This document shows, piece by piece, positions 31,014 to 38,793 of a stretch of 64,000 nt of DNA; position 1 is the first letter of the stretch, and each line of letters begins with the position of its first letter. The DNA is taken from positions 124,001 through 188,000 of the forward strand of contig NZ_KB903247.1 of assembly GCF_000379625.1 (NCBI RefSeq), read 5' to 3'. Position numbers and translations under genes: made by a program. Origin of the DNA: Actinomycetospora chiangmaiensis DSM 45062 (lineage in GTDB: Bacteria; Actinomycetota; Actinomycetes; Mycobacteriales; Pseudonocardiaceae). The notes below the pieces were generated by a model. That model was not told the DNA's origin. It worked only from the letters and a program-made list of their open reading frames with translations, and made no database searches.

Positions 31014-32590
31014 GCGGGAGACGCCGCATCGAGGGGAGCACGCCGATAGGGGAGCTCGACCGATGAGGGGGTCCGGAACCACACGTCGTCGAGCCCGCCG
31101 ACCGCGATCCGACGCTGCCAGGCCGGGTCGGTCCCCGGACGGTCCTCGCGCTTGTGCATCCCGCGCGACTCCTCCCGCGCCAGGGCCGCCGTGTACATCC
31201 AGCGCGCGACCGCGGTCATCGCGGTGGCCTCGCGGACCCGCCACGACCCGCCGTCGAGACCCGCGCGGACCGTGTCCCACACGCCGTCGAGCCGTTCCAG
31301 CGCGGGGCGGAGCCGGTCGCCGTGGCGGATCAGGTTGATGTCATAGGGCAGCACCTCGGCCTGCACGGCCGCCACCACGTCCCGGGCAGGGGTCCTTCCG
31401 GATGGGACGGGACCCGCACCTGTCGTCGGGAAGGGCCTGCCGTGGGCGTGGGCGTGCGCGGCCGCCGCGCGCCCGGCCCAGCTCCCCGAGGACAGCGCCC
31501 AGGCGGCGTTGTGGCTGCCACCGCCGGTGAAGCCGCCGCAGATGTCCTCGCGGCTGGCGGCGTCGCCCGCGGCGTAGAGGCCGGGGACGCCCGTGGCGCA
31601 GTCCGTCCCGGCGAGCGCGATGCCGCCGGTCCCGCGGACCGTGCCCTCGGCGACCAGGGTGATCTCGAAGAGGTCGCGGAACGGGTCGATGCCCGCGCGG
31701 TCGAAGGGCAGGAAGAAGTTGGGCTGGCCCCGGCGCATCGCGACCTGCTCGGCGGGGCCGGCGTGGTCGAGGCGGCAGAGCACCGGCTCGTCGAGCAGGG
31801 TGCGGGCGATGACCGACCGGCCCCGGGTGCTGCCCGCGCCCTCCAGGACCGTGCCGTCGGCGCGGTAGAAGCTCGCGTAGCTGTAGTAGGCGGTCTTCGT
31901 CACGGTGCTGTGCGCCGGCGCGATCGCGTAGGCGTTGGAGAACTCCATGCCCGAGAGGTGCGCGCCGACCTCCGCGGCCGCCAGCGCGCCGTCGCCGGTG
32001 TCGACGTCGCAGCCCAGGGCGCCGCTGCCGAAGGCGCAGCCTCCGGTCGCGAGCACCACCGCGCCCGCCCGCACGCGGTAGTCCACGCCTTCCTGACGAC
32101 GGGTCCCCGCGGCTCCCGCCACGACGCCGTCGGACGTCGTGAGCAGTCCCGTGAGGGGGGAGTGGTCGAGGATGCGTACGCCCGCGCGTCGGACGAGCGT
32201 CCGCATCCGGCGCATGTACTCCGGTCCCTGGACACCGCGACGGATCTCGCGGCCCTCGTCGTCGCGGGGGAAGGGGTAGCGACCGCGGTCGGCCAGCTCG
32301 TTGACGCCCGCATACGTCTCGTCGAGCACGCGCGCCATCCAGCCGCGGTCCGAGAGGTAGCCGCCCAGGCCCTCGCGCGAGGCCATGGCCGTCTCGCGGG
32401 CCTCGGCGTCCGGCTCGACGTACCAGACGCTGGTGCCCGAGGCGGCGGTCGCGCCGCTCGCCCCGCACCAGCCCTTGTCGACGAGCACCACGTCGGCGCC
32501 CGCGTCCGCGGCCCGCAGGGCGGCCCAGGTCCCGGCGGGGCCGCCGCCGGCGACCAGGACGTCGGTGTCGAGCTCGAGCACGCCGATCAC
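31010..32590 (-). CDS. FAD-binding flavoprotein (fumarate reductase / adenylylsulfate reductase alpha-like)
   Basis: A 526-residue flavoprotein of the SdhA/FrdA/AprA superfamily. The N-terminal dinucleotide site is AGGGPAGTWAALRAA (residues 14-28), with a central FAD/capping domain and the C-terminal FAD loop GLYAAGDAASREDICGGFTGGG near 370. With the 4Fe-4S partner encoded downstream it resembles AprAB. It lies in a sulfur-scavenging island without sulfate adenylyltransferase or CysH genes nearby, so the substrate may be APS or an organosulfur oxide. It probably starts at GTG 32590; no Shine-Dalgarno is seen. Divergent from an LLM monooxygenase. Confidence 0.85.
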   Translation of the reverse strand: MIGVLELDTDVLVAGGGPAGTWAALRAADAGADVVLVDKGWCGASGATAASGTSVWYVEPDAEARETAMASREGLGGYLSDRGWMARVLDETYAGVNELADRGRYPFPRDDEGREIRRGVQGPEYMRRMRTLVRRAGVRILDHSPLTGLLTTSDGVVAGAAGTRRQEGVDYRVRAGAVVLATGGCAFGSGALGCDVDTGDGALAAAEVGAHLSGMEFSNAYAIAPAHSTVTKTAYYSYASFYRADGTVLEGAGSTRGRSVIARTLLDEPVLCRLDHAGPAEQVAMRRGQPNFFLPFDRAGIDPFRDLFEITLVAEGTVRGTGGIALAGTDCATGVPGLYAAGDAASREDICGGFTGGGSHNAAWALSSGSWAGRAAAAHAHAHGRPFPTTGAGPVPSGRTPARDVVAAVQAEVLPYDINLIRHGDRLRPALERLDGVWDTVRAGLDGGSWRVREATAMTAVARWMYTAALAREESRGMHKREDRPGTDPAWQRRIAVGGLDDVWFRTPSSVELPYRRAPLDAASPA

Positions 32591-32656
32591 GCTACGGGTG
32601 CCCGGGCGCGGCCGCCCGGCTTGCCCCTCGGACCGCCGCGGCCGAGACTCGGGCAG

Positions 32657-32725
32657 GTGCCCGCCCGCCTCGAGCCGTTCTGGCCCTCGCGGCGCGGGCA
32701 CGCGTTCGACGAGCACTGTCGCTGA
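32657..32725 (+). CDS. Possible degenerate leader peptide upstream of an LLM gene
   Basis: A 22-residue frame ending PFWPSRRGHAFDEHCR then stop. Ser-Arg-Arg, the His and Asp spacing, and the CR-stop ending echo the leader family, but the HVDL core is not intact. It lies 53 bp upstream of the LLM gene at 32779. It may be a diverged leader or coincidence. Confidence 0.4.
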   Translation: MPARLEPFWPSRRGHAFDEHCR

Positions 32726-32778
32726 GGTCGCCCGCTCCTCGCCGCCAGATCGCCGTCGACGCATCCCCCGGGAGAACC

Positions 32779-34098
32779 GTGCCCCGCACGCTCGCGACCG
32801 TCACCCACGCCGGTGGGACCGACGGAACCTACGAACTCGCCCTCGACCCGACGCGTTCGACGCTTCACACGGCGATCCGGGTGGCCGGACTCGCCGAGGC
32901 GGCCGGCATCGACGCGCTGTTCACCGCGGACCTGCTGCGCTTCGGCGCCCAGGGCGTGATCGGGGCGCAGGAACCGCTGGTGTTCGTGTCGGCGTTGAGC
33001 CAGGTCACCTCGCGGATCGGGCTGATCGCGACGGTCTCGACGACTTTCCACCACCCGTTCAACCTGGCGCGCCTGTTCGGGACCCTCGACCACGTCAGCA
33101 ACGGACGCGCCGCATGGAACCTAGTCACCTCGGCGCTGGGGGAGGAGAACTTCGGTCCCGGCGAACTGCCGAGCCCGGAGCAGCGCTACGCCCGGGCGGC
33201 GGAGACCCTGGAGATCGTCAACGCGCTGTGGGACAGCTGGGAGCCGGGTGCGCTCACTCTCGGACCCGACGGCCGAGCGGTGCTCGACCCGGACCGCGTG
33301 CATCCGATCGATCACGTCGGCGACTTCTTCTCCGTGGCAGGCCCGCTGAACGTGCCGCCGCTGCCCCAGGGCCGGCCCGTCCAGATCCAGGCCGGTCAGT
33401 CGGCGGCGGGGCTCGAGCTCGGCGCCCGGTACGCCGAGGTGGTCTTCACGTCGCTCCCGACGCTGGACGTCGCGCAGGACTTCACGCAGCGCATCCGGGC
33501 CCGCGCCGCCGCCCTGGGCCGACCCGCCGGACTGCCGCTGATCTTCAGCTCGTTCCACGCCACCTACGGGGCGACCGAGGCCGAGGCGCAGCGCCTGGTC
33601 GCCGAGCGACGGGAGGCGATCGACTTCGAGCGCGGCCGCGCGCAGGTCGCCGACATGCTCGGCGGCGGTCCGGACCTCCTCGCGCGCCTCGCCGAGCTGC
33701 CCCTCGACCGGCCGGTGCCCGAAAGCCTGCTCCCCACGCTGTCCTCGATCAACGGGCGCCGTGGACGCGTCGAGGTCTTCTCCCGCCAGGTGGCCCGCGG
33801 CGACACGCTGCGCGAGCTGGTGATCGCGGCGCAGGACACCGGCCACTGGACCGTCGCCGGCACCCCCGAGCAGCTGGCCGACGCGGTCGAGGAACGGTTC
33901 CGGGCGGGGGTCCTCGACGTCATCTCGCTGAACGGGCTCGACGATCCCCGCCGGCACGAGTTCGTCGTCGACGGCCTGCTCGCCGAACTCCGACGGCGGG
34001 GCATCGTCGGGTCGCCCTACCCCGGCCGCACCCTGCGCGAGAACCTCGGGCTACCACCCGTGGGCGCTGGACGCGAACGGGCCGTCCGTCACGGTTGA
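32779..34098 (+). CDS. NtaA/SnaA/DszA-family FMN-dependent monooxygenase
   Basis: A 439-residue luciferase-like monooxygenase of the DszA/NtaA/SnaA group, which uses FMNH2 and O2 to cleave C-S or C-N bonds. Visible: IDALFTADLLRFG, ARLFGTLDHVSNGRAAWNLVTS (family signature), GRPVQIQAGQSAAGLELGA and the C-terminal GRTLRENLGLPP tail. It starts at GTG 32779 with ggag upstream. It probably releases sulfite or a thiol from an imported organosulfur compound, together with the divergently encoded AprAB-like pair. Its last codons lie in a terminator stem. Confidence 0.88.
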   Translation: MPRTLATVTHAGGTDGTYELALDPTRSTLHTAIRVAGLAEAAGIDALFTADLLRFGAQGVIGAQEPLVFVSALSQVTSRIGLIATVSTTFHHPFNLARLFGTLDHVSNGRAAWNLVTSALGEENFGPGELPSPEQRYARAAETLEIVNALWDSWEPGALTLGPDGRAVLDPDRVHPIDHVGDFFSVAGPLNVPPLPQGRPVQIQAGQSAAGLELGARYAEVVFTSLPTLDVAQDFTQRIRARAAALGRPAGLPLIFSSFHATYGATEAEAQRLVAERREAIDFERGRAQVADMLGGGPDLLARLAELPLDRPVPESLLPTLSSINGRRGRVEVFSRQVARGDTLRELVIAAQDTGHWTVAGTPEQLADAVEERFRAGVLDVISLNGLDDPRRHEFVVDGLLAELRRRGIVGSPYPGRTLRENLGLPPVGAGRERAVRHG

Positions 34099-34120
34099 TC
34101 GTGACGAACGGCCCGTTCGC
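34073..34120. terminator. Bidirectional terminator hairpin
   Basis: A long, nearly perfect stem (gcgaacgggccgt .. acggcccgttcgc) with an inner cgtcac/gtgacg helix, between the convergent LLM and OsmC genes. The LLM stop codon lies inside it. Confidence 0.85.
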
Positions 34121-34128
34121 GGGGTGTG

Positions 34129-34611
34129 TCAGACCGTGGCGGACGCCGGGACGCGGGTCCACTGGTTGTCGAACTCGAGCCCGCTGCGCGTGAACATCTG
34201 CGTCACGGGGCAGCGGCGCGCGACCTCCGAGACGAACTTCTCGAACTGCTCCTCGGTCGCGTCGGTCTCGACCGTCGCCCGCACCTCGACGCGGTCGAAG
34301 TTGGCGTTGCCCTCGGCGCCGCCCACGAAGACGGCGGTGTCGAGGTCACCGACGATGTCGAAGGTCCACTTGGTGACGGTGATGCCCAGGTCCTTCGCGA
34401 CGATGCTGCCGGTCACCTGGTTGCACGAGGTCAGGGCGCCGAGCAGGTAGAACAGCGGGCTCGGGGCCGAGTCCTTGCCGCCGAAGGCCGGGTAGGCGTC
34501 GGTGTGGAAGACGTGGCCGCCCTCGCCGCCGGCGGTGAGGGTCTGGTAGACGCCGGTCCCCTCCGCGTGGACGGGGAACGGGACGACGGTCTCCTTGGGC
34601 TTGATGGCCAT
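34129..34611 (-). CDS. OsmC family protein
   Basis: A 160-residue OsmC/Ohr-fold protein. Both redox cysteines are present: LTSCNQ near residue 62 and RRCPVTQMF near 130, as in thiol-dependent hydroperoxide reductases. ATG 34611 has aggaga upstream. It is preceded by a leader peptide of the island-wide family (34735-34821), which places it among the sulfur-responsive genes. Some sulfur operons include OsmC proteins acting on persulfides or thiols; that role is inference. Confidence 0.9.
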   Translation of the reverse strand: MAIKPKETVVPFPVHAEGTGVYQTLTAGGEGGHVFHTDAYPAFGGKDSAPSPLFYLLGALTSCNQVTGSIVAKDLGITVTKWTFDIVGDLDTAVFVGGAEGNANFDRVEVRATVETDATEEQFEKFVSEVARRCPVTQMFTRSGLEFDNQWTRVPASATV

Positions 34612-34734
34612 GCTGGGTGTCTCTCCTGTGAGATCAGGCGGGGACCGGCCCACGGGACGTGGGCCGGCACGTGCAGGGGTGGCGCTCGACGTACGCGCCG
34701 AGGTCAGCGCGGGTTCACCGCGGTGACGGACCCG

Positions 34735-34821
34735 CTAAACGAGGGCGCGGGCGGGGCGACAGCCCATCGCCGGCACGCGGCACAGGTCGACGTGCAGACG
34801 GCGCACGAGGAGCTGGCCCAT
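34735..34821 (-). CDS. Cys-containing leader peptide (upstream of osmC)
   Basis: A 28-residue ORF, core VRRLHVDLCRVPAMGCRPAR, then a short tail and TAG. It has two Cys codons. Upstream on the minus strand, TCGACA-N18-TTGACT sits 6 nt before the ATG, again predicting a leaderless transcript. It lies 123 bp upstream of the OsmC start. Confidence 0.78.
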   Translation of the reverse strand: MGQLLVRRLHVDLCRVPAMGCRPARALV

Positions 34822-34879
34822 GGCGTCAGTCAACCAGTGGGGCGCAACCGATGTCGAGTCCGACCCGGGTCCGTCACAG

Positions 34880-35250
34880 TGGCGCAGCCCTGCGCGTGGC
34901 ACACACATTACGGTCGGTCGGGCGTTCGGTCCTCGCGACTCCGACGCGTCGCGCGCACATTCCGCTCGGTCGTCGGGCGACCGGTGCTGTCGACTCCGAC
35001 GCGTCCCGCACACAACTGGTCCTCGACTACGTGCCTCTGCGCAAGGTCGGCCGCGCGAGTCCCGGTGCGCCGACCCGGGCCCGGGGCGACAGCTCCCACG
35101 AGGCCCGGGCGCTCGACCCGATGTGTGCCCGACGCGCAGGGTCGGTCGCACTCTTCGCCCGACCTCCGAGGTTGTGCGCGCGACGCGCAGGGCTCGACGG
35201 GACCCTTCGCCCGACCTCGAGAAGTGTGCGCGTGACGCGTGCGTCGAGCG
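34880..35250. repeat. REP-like repeat cluster (three direct and three inverted units)
   Basis: Part of the 668-bp gap between the OsmC and ssuD genes. Units ending in ccgacgcgtcgcgcgcaca or similar occur near 34888, 34940 and 34993. Their reverse complements (tgtgcccgacgcgcaggg, tgtgcgcgcgacgcgcaggg, tgtgcgcgtgacgcgtgc) occur near 35123, 35173 and 35225. No gene is supported here. Confidence 0.65.
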
Positions 35251-35279
35251 GGGCCCGGCGCCGGCCCGGGACCTCGTCC

Positions 35280-36353
35280 TCACCGAAGCAGCGGCAGCAC
35301 ACCCTCGCCGAACTGGTAGGCCTCCTCGAGGTGGGGATAGCCCGACATCACGAACTCGTCGATGCCGAGCTCGTGGTACTCGGCGATCCGTTCCGCCACC
35401 TGCTCGTGGCTCCCGACCAGCGCCGTCCCCGCCCCGCCGCGGACCAGCCCGATCCCGGCCCACAGGTTGGGGCTGATCTCGAGCGAGTCGGTGGAGCCGC
35501 CGTGCAGGGCGAGCATCCGTTGCTGCCCGACCGACTGGCTCGTGCGCAGCGCCGCCTGGGCACGTTCGATCGCGGCCGGTTCGAGGGAGTCGAGCATGCG
35601 CTGCGCCTCGGCCCAGGCCTGCTCGGAGGTGTCGCGGGCGACGACGTGCAGCCGGATACCGAAGCGGATCGGGCGCTCCAGCTCGTCGGCGAGCTTGCGG
35701 ACCCGCCCGATCTTCTCGGCGACCCCCGACGGCGGCTCGCCCCAGGTCAGGTACACGTCGGCGTGGCGGGCGGCGACGGGCAGGGCGGCGTCGGAGGAGC
35801 CGCCGAAGTAGATCGGTGGGGTCGGGTCCGGCGGCGCGTAGGTGGACGCCCCGACGACGCGGTACTGCTCGCCCGAGAAGTCGAACGGCTCCGCGCCCCA
35901 CGCGCCCCGCAGCACCGTCAGGAACTCGTCGGTGCGGGCGTACCGCGCGTCGTGGTCGGCCCAGTCGCCGAAGCGCTGCTGCTCGACGGCGTCGCCGCCG
36001 GTGACGATGTTGAGCATCAGCCGGCCGTCGGAGATGCGCTGGTAGGTCGACGCCTGCTGGGCGGCGAGGGTGGGGGAGATGACGCCGGGCCGGAACGCGA
36101 CGAGGTAGCGCAGCCGGCGGGTCTCCCGGAGCAGCGCCGCCGTCGTGATCCAGGCGTCCTCGCAGAACGACCCGGTCGGCGTCAGCACCCCGACGAAGCC
36201 GAGGTGCTCGGCGGCGCGCGCGACCTGGGCGAGGTAGTCGATGTCGGCGCCGCGGGAGGCGTCGCCGATGTCGCCGCGGTCGGCGTGGCGGCGCGCGACG
36301 ATGCCGCGTGCGTCGCCGGAGGTCGGCAGGAACCAGTGCGGGACGATGGTCAT
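35280..36353 (-). CDS. ssuD: FMNH2-dependent alkanesulfonate monooxygenase
   Basis: A 357-residue LLM monooxygenase of the SsuD type, which cleaves alkanesulfonates to aldehyde and sulfite. Typical features: IVPHWFLPTSGDAR at the N-terminus, LVAFRPGVISPTLAAQQASTYQ, LNIVTGGDAVEQQRFGD near 115, and the C-terminal DEFVMSGYPHLEEAYQFGEGVLPLL. The length is close to the usual 360-380. The gene is separate from ssuABC but follows its own leader peptide (36495-36569) and a 40-bp palindrome 19 nt before the ATG. The reductase SsuE is not in the window. Confidence 0.93.
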   Translation of the reverse strand: MTIVPHWFLPTSGDARGIVARRHADRGDIGDASRGADIDYLAQVARAAEHLGFVGVLTPTGSFCEDAWITTAALLRETRRLRYLVAFRPGVISPTLAAQQASTYQRISDGRLMLNIVTGGDAVEQQRFGDWADHDARYARTDEFLTVLRGAWGAEPFDFSGEQYRVVGASTYAPPDPTPPIYFGGSSDAALPVAARHADVYLTWGEPPSGVAEKIGRVRKLADELERPIRFGIRLHVVARDTSEQAWAEAQRMLDSLEPAAIERAQAALRTSQSVGQQRMLALHGGSTDSLEISPNLWAGIGLVRGGAGTALVGSHEQVAERIAEYHELGIDEFVMSGYPHLEEAYQFGEGVLPLLR

Positions 36354-36371
36354 GGTGTGCGCTCCGCGCAG

Positions 36372-36411
36372 GTGAGCAGTTCCGGTCGCCCTAGCGACCC
36401 TTTCTGCTCAC
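36372..36411. repeat. 40-bp palindromic element, copy 8, in the ssuD 5' region
   Basis: Arms gtgagcag / ctgctcac with an inner ggtcgc/gcgacc stem. It is the only family member placed upstream of a gene, between the leader ORF and the ssuD start, where it could act as an attenuator. Confidence 0.65.
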
Positions 36412-36494
36412 GGAGGCGGAGCCCACCTCCCCTCGAATCGGCGGTCGATCACGTCGGCGAAGCGCATCCGGCCGGGGGCACCGGCAGCTCTGTC

Positions 36495-36569
36495 CTACCG
36501 ACAGGTCGTCGCGTCGAGGCACATGAGATCCACGTGGCGACGCCACGTGAACCACCAGCCCCGGAGCAT
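36495..36569 (-). CDS. Cys-containing leader peptide (upstream of ssuD)
   Basis: A 24-residue ORF with core FTWRRHVDLMCLDATTCR then TAG; two Cys codons. On the minus strand a TTGCGG-N17-CACGAT promoter stands 6 nt before the ATG, so the transcript should begin at the start codon. The ORF ends 141 bp upstream of ssuD. Confidence 0.8.
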   Translation of the reverse strand: MLRGWWFTWRRHVDLMCLDATTCR

Positions 36570-36626
36570 GCCTCGATCGTGCGGAACCGGACCCGGCACC
36601 GCAACCCGGGGGTGCGCTCCGCGCCC

Positions 36627-36666
36627 GTGAGCACTTCTCCGTGTCCTGCCACGGAAAAGTGCTCAC
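36627..36666. repeat. 40-bp palindromic element, copy 3 (tccgtgtc class)
   Basis: gtgagcacttctccgtg / cacggaaaagtgctcac. It lies between the ssuD promoter region and the end of the leftward DUF6777 gene. The left flank ggtgcgctccgcgcc is complementary to the right flanks of other copies. Confidence 0.7.
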
Positions 36667-36687
36667 AGGCGCGCAGCGCACGCAGGA

Positions 36688-36722
36688 AAGCCCGGCCCCA
36701 CCGGAGGGGTGGGGCCGGGCTT
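36688..36722. terminator. Terminator hairpin of the DUF6777 gene
   Basis: A perfect 15-bp stem (aagcccggccccacc / ggtggggccgggctt, 4-nt loop) just downstream of the leftward gene ending at 36737. Very stable. Confidence 0.85.
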
Positions 36723-36736
36723 CCGTCGTGGTGGGC

Positions 36737-38617
36737 TCAGTTGCCGTTGCTCTGGGAGGAGCCCTGCGAGCCGGACCCCGAGGACCCCGAGCTCGTGGCC
36801 CCGGAGGTGCCGGAGCTGCTCGATCCCGACGACTCCCCGCTGCCCGTCGAGCTCCCCGTGCCCGTCGAGCTCCCCGTGCCCGTCGAGCTCCCCGTGCCCG
36901 TCGAGCCCTGCGTGCCCGTCGTACCCGTCGTCGAGCCGGTCGAGGTCGACCCGGCGCCCGAGGTCCCGGACGTCGCCGCGCTCGGGGTGCACTGCGTGGC
37001 GGGGTCGGTGACGGACGAGACCGTCGGGCTGGTGCCCGCGGGGCAGGAGACGCTCGCGGTGCCACCCTTGGCCGGGTTCACCGGTGCCTTCCCGCCGTCG
37101 GCGCCGGCGACGGTCTGCTGCTTCGGGCCGCCGGCGGCCGGGTCGGTCGCGGCCTTGTTCGCGTCCTTGTTCGCGGGATCAGCCGCAGCCTTGTTCGCAG
37201 GATCGGTGGCGGGGTCGGTGGCGAGCTTGTTCGCGGGGTCGGTGGCGGGCTTGGTCGCCGAGGCCTCGGCGGCGTCCTTCGCCTTCTTCGCGGCCTCCTC
37301 GGCGACCTTCGCGACGTTCTCGTCGTTCCGGGCCTTCGCCTCGGCGTTCTTGAGCTGGCTCTCGGCGGTGTCGGCCTCCTGGTCGGCCTTGACGGCGTCG
37401 TTGCCGGCCTTGATGAGGGCCGTGGCCGCGCTGACCTGCTCGGACCTGGCCTTCGCCAGCCGTTCCTGGGCCTCGAGGACGCGGGCGGGGTTCGGCGGGA
37501 AGGCGAGGAAGGCGGCGCTCAGGTCTTTCTGCGCCGCGGCCGCGGCGTTGTTCGCCGCCGTGGCACGGGTCTCGGCCTCGGTCTTGAGGCCGGCGAGGCG
37601 GTCGGCCTCGCTCCGGAACACCTTGGCGTTGATCTTCAGACTGTCGGCCTTGTCCCGCGAGTCGGTGGCGTCCTTGCGGGCCTGGTCGGCGAGCTTGTTC
37701 GCCTCGTCGGCCTTCTGCACGAGGACCGGGTCGGGCTTGCCGGTGGTGGGCGTGGTGGTTCCGCCGGGCTTGTTGGGGCCGGGGTGCGGCTTGGGGTCGG
37801 GCTTGCCCTCGATCACCACGACGTGGCTGTTGTCGATGGTGGTCACGTGGAACTGGGTGATGATCTGCTGGGTGGGGACGATCGTGATCGCCTCGGGGGC
37901 GGGGGCGCCGGGGGTGAGCGGGTTGCCGTTGAAGCACTTGACGGTGGGCTCGCCGTACGAGTTCACGAGCACGGCGGTGCCCGGGGCGAGGACGACGGGC
38001 TCCTCGACGAAGGCTCCCTGGTGGAACGGGTGGTCGGTGACGCTGGTGGCGGCACGGAGGACGACCGGCGACAGCGAGTTGACGAAGGCGGGCACGTCGG
38101 CGGCGCCGAGGCCGAACACCCCGCCCCAGGCGGCGAGCTTCGCGGGGTCGGCCTGGAGCTGCTGGAGGAACGCGGCGCTGTCGCAGCTGGCCGGGTCGGT
38201 GGTGGCGAAGAGACCGGTGGTGTCGCCGGGCTGGTTGCCGGTGGCGGCGACGGTGGCGACCTCCGCGTGGTCGGTGCCGAACGGTGCGGTGGTCGGGTCG
38301 GCCCCGGCGAAGCTGGTGGCCTGCACGGTGGGCGTGGAACCCGACAGCGTGTACCAGGCGCCGGCACCGCCGACGACCAGACCGGCGGCGACGAGCCCGG
38401 CGATGATCTTGCCGGCGATCGGGCGCTTCCTGGGCAGTGGTGACGACGACGGCGGCGGGACCGGGCCGCCGAACTGCCGGCCGGCGAAGCCCTGCGGCGC
38501 GAAGGGAGCCTGCCCACCGAGGGGCGGCTGCGGCGGAAAGGGTCGGTGCGGCTCCCGCATGAAGTGCTGCTGCGGGTGGTTCGGGCGGGCGGCGCGGGGG
38601 TCGATGTTCGTGGTCAT
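36737..38617 (-). CDS. DUF6777-like membrane-anchored protein with coiled-coil and Ser/Gly/Thr-rich tail
   Basis: A 626-residue protein. A Pro-rich cytoplasmic N-terminus (to ~65) is followed by one transmembrane helix (IAGKIIAGLVAAGLVVGGAGAW, ~68-89). An extracellular domain (~100-260, with CDSAAFLQQL, VNSLSPVVLRAATSVTDHPF and GTAVLVNSYGEPTVKCFNGNPLTP) resembles DUF6777, then an Ala/Lys/Glu-rich coiled-coil stretch (~300-470), repeated ATDPANK units, and a Ser/Gly/Thr tail with STGTGSS repeats. Probably surface-exposed; function unknown. ATG 38617 has gaggag upstream. Confidence 0.72.
   Translation of the reverse strand: MTTNIDPRAARPNHPQQHFMREPHRPFPPQPPLGGQAPFAPQGFAGRQFGGPVPPPSSSPLPRKRPIAGKIIAGLVAAGLVVGGAGAWYTLSGSTPTVQATSFAGADPTTAPFGTDHAEVATVAATGNQPGDTTGLFATTDPASCDSAAFLQQLQADPAKLAAWGGVFGLGAADVPAFVNSLSPVVLRAATSVTDHPFHQGAFVEEPVVLAPGTAVLVNSYGEPTVKCFNGNPLTPGAPAPEAITIVPTQQIITQFHVTTIDNSHVVVIEGKPDPKPHPGPNKPGGTTTPTTGKPDPVLVQKADEANKLADQARKDATDSRDKADSLKINAKVFRSEADRLAGLKTEAETRATAANNAAAAAQKDLSAAFLAFPPNPARVLEAQERLAKARSEQVSAATALIKAGNDAVKADQEADTAESQLKNAEAKARNDENVAKVAEEAAKKAKDAAEASATKPATDPANKLATDPATDPANKAAADPANKDANKAATDPAAGGPKQQTVAGADGGKAPVNPAKGGTASVSCPAGTSPTVSSVTDPATQCTPSAATSGTSGAGSTSTGSTTGTTGTQGSTGTGSSTGTGSSTGTGSSTGSGESSGSSSSGTSGATSSGSSGSGSQGSSQSNGN
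36838..36910 (+). repeat. 18-bp tandem repeat in the C-terminal coding region
   Basis: About four copies of an 18-bp unit (cccgtcgagctccccgtg on the plus strand) encoding the STGTGS repeats of the DUF6777-like protein. Confidence 0.7.
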
Positions 38618-38793
38618 CGGGGGGCTCCTCGGTCTCCCGGGGCCTCGTCGACCCCGATTCGGTGATGGGAGAAGCCTGTCGCGATCGGGTCCCCGCAACG
38701 ATCGTGCGAACCCCCGGGTCTGCCGGGGAGGACCCCCGTTCTCGAGGGGGGACAGCCCTACCCACGCAGCGTCCCCACATCGTCGGGAGCACG

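Noticed and set aside
36838-36910. CRISPR or VNTR of regulatory type
   Set aside because: The 18-bp units keep the reading frame and encode the STGTGS tail of a surface protein.
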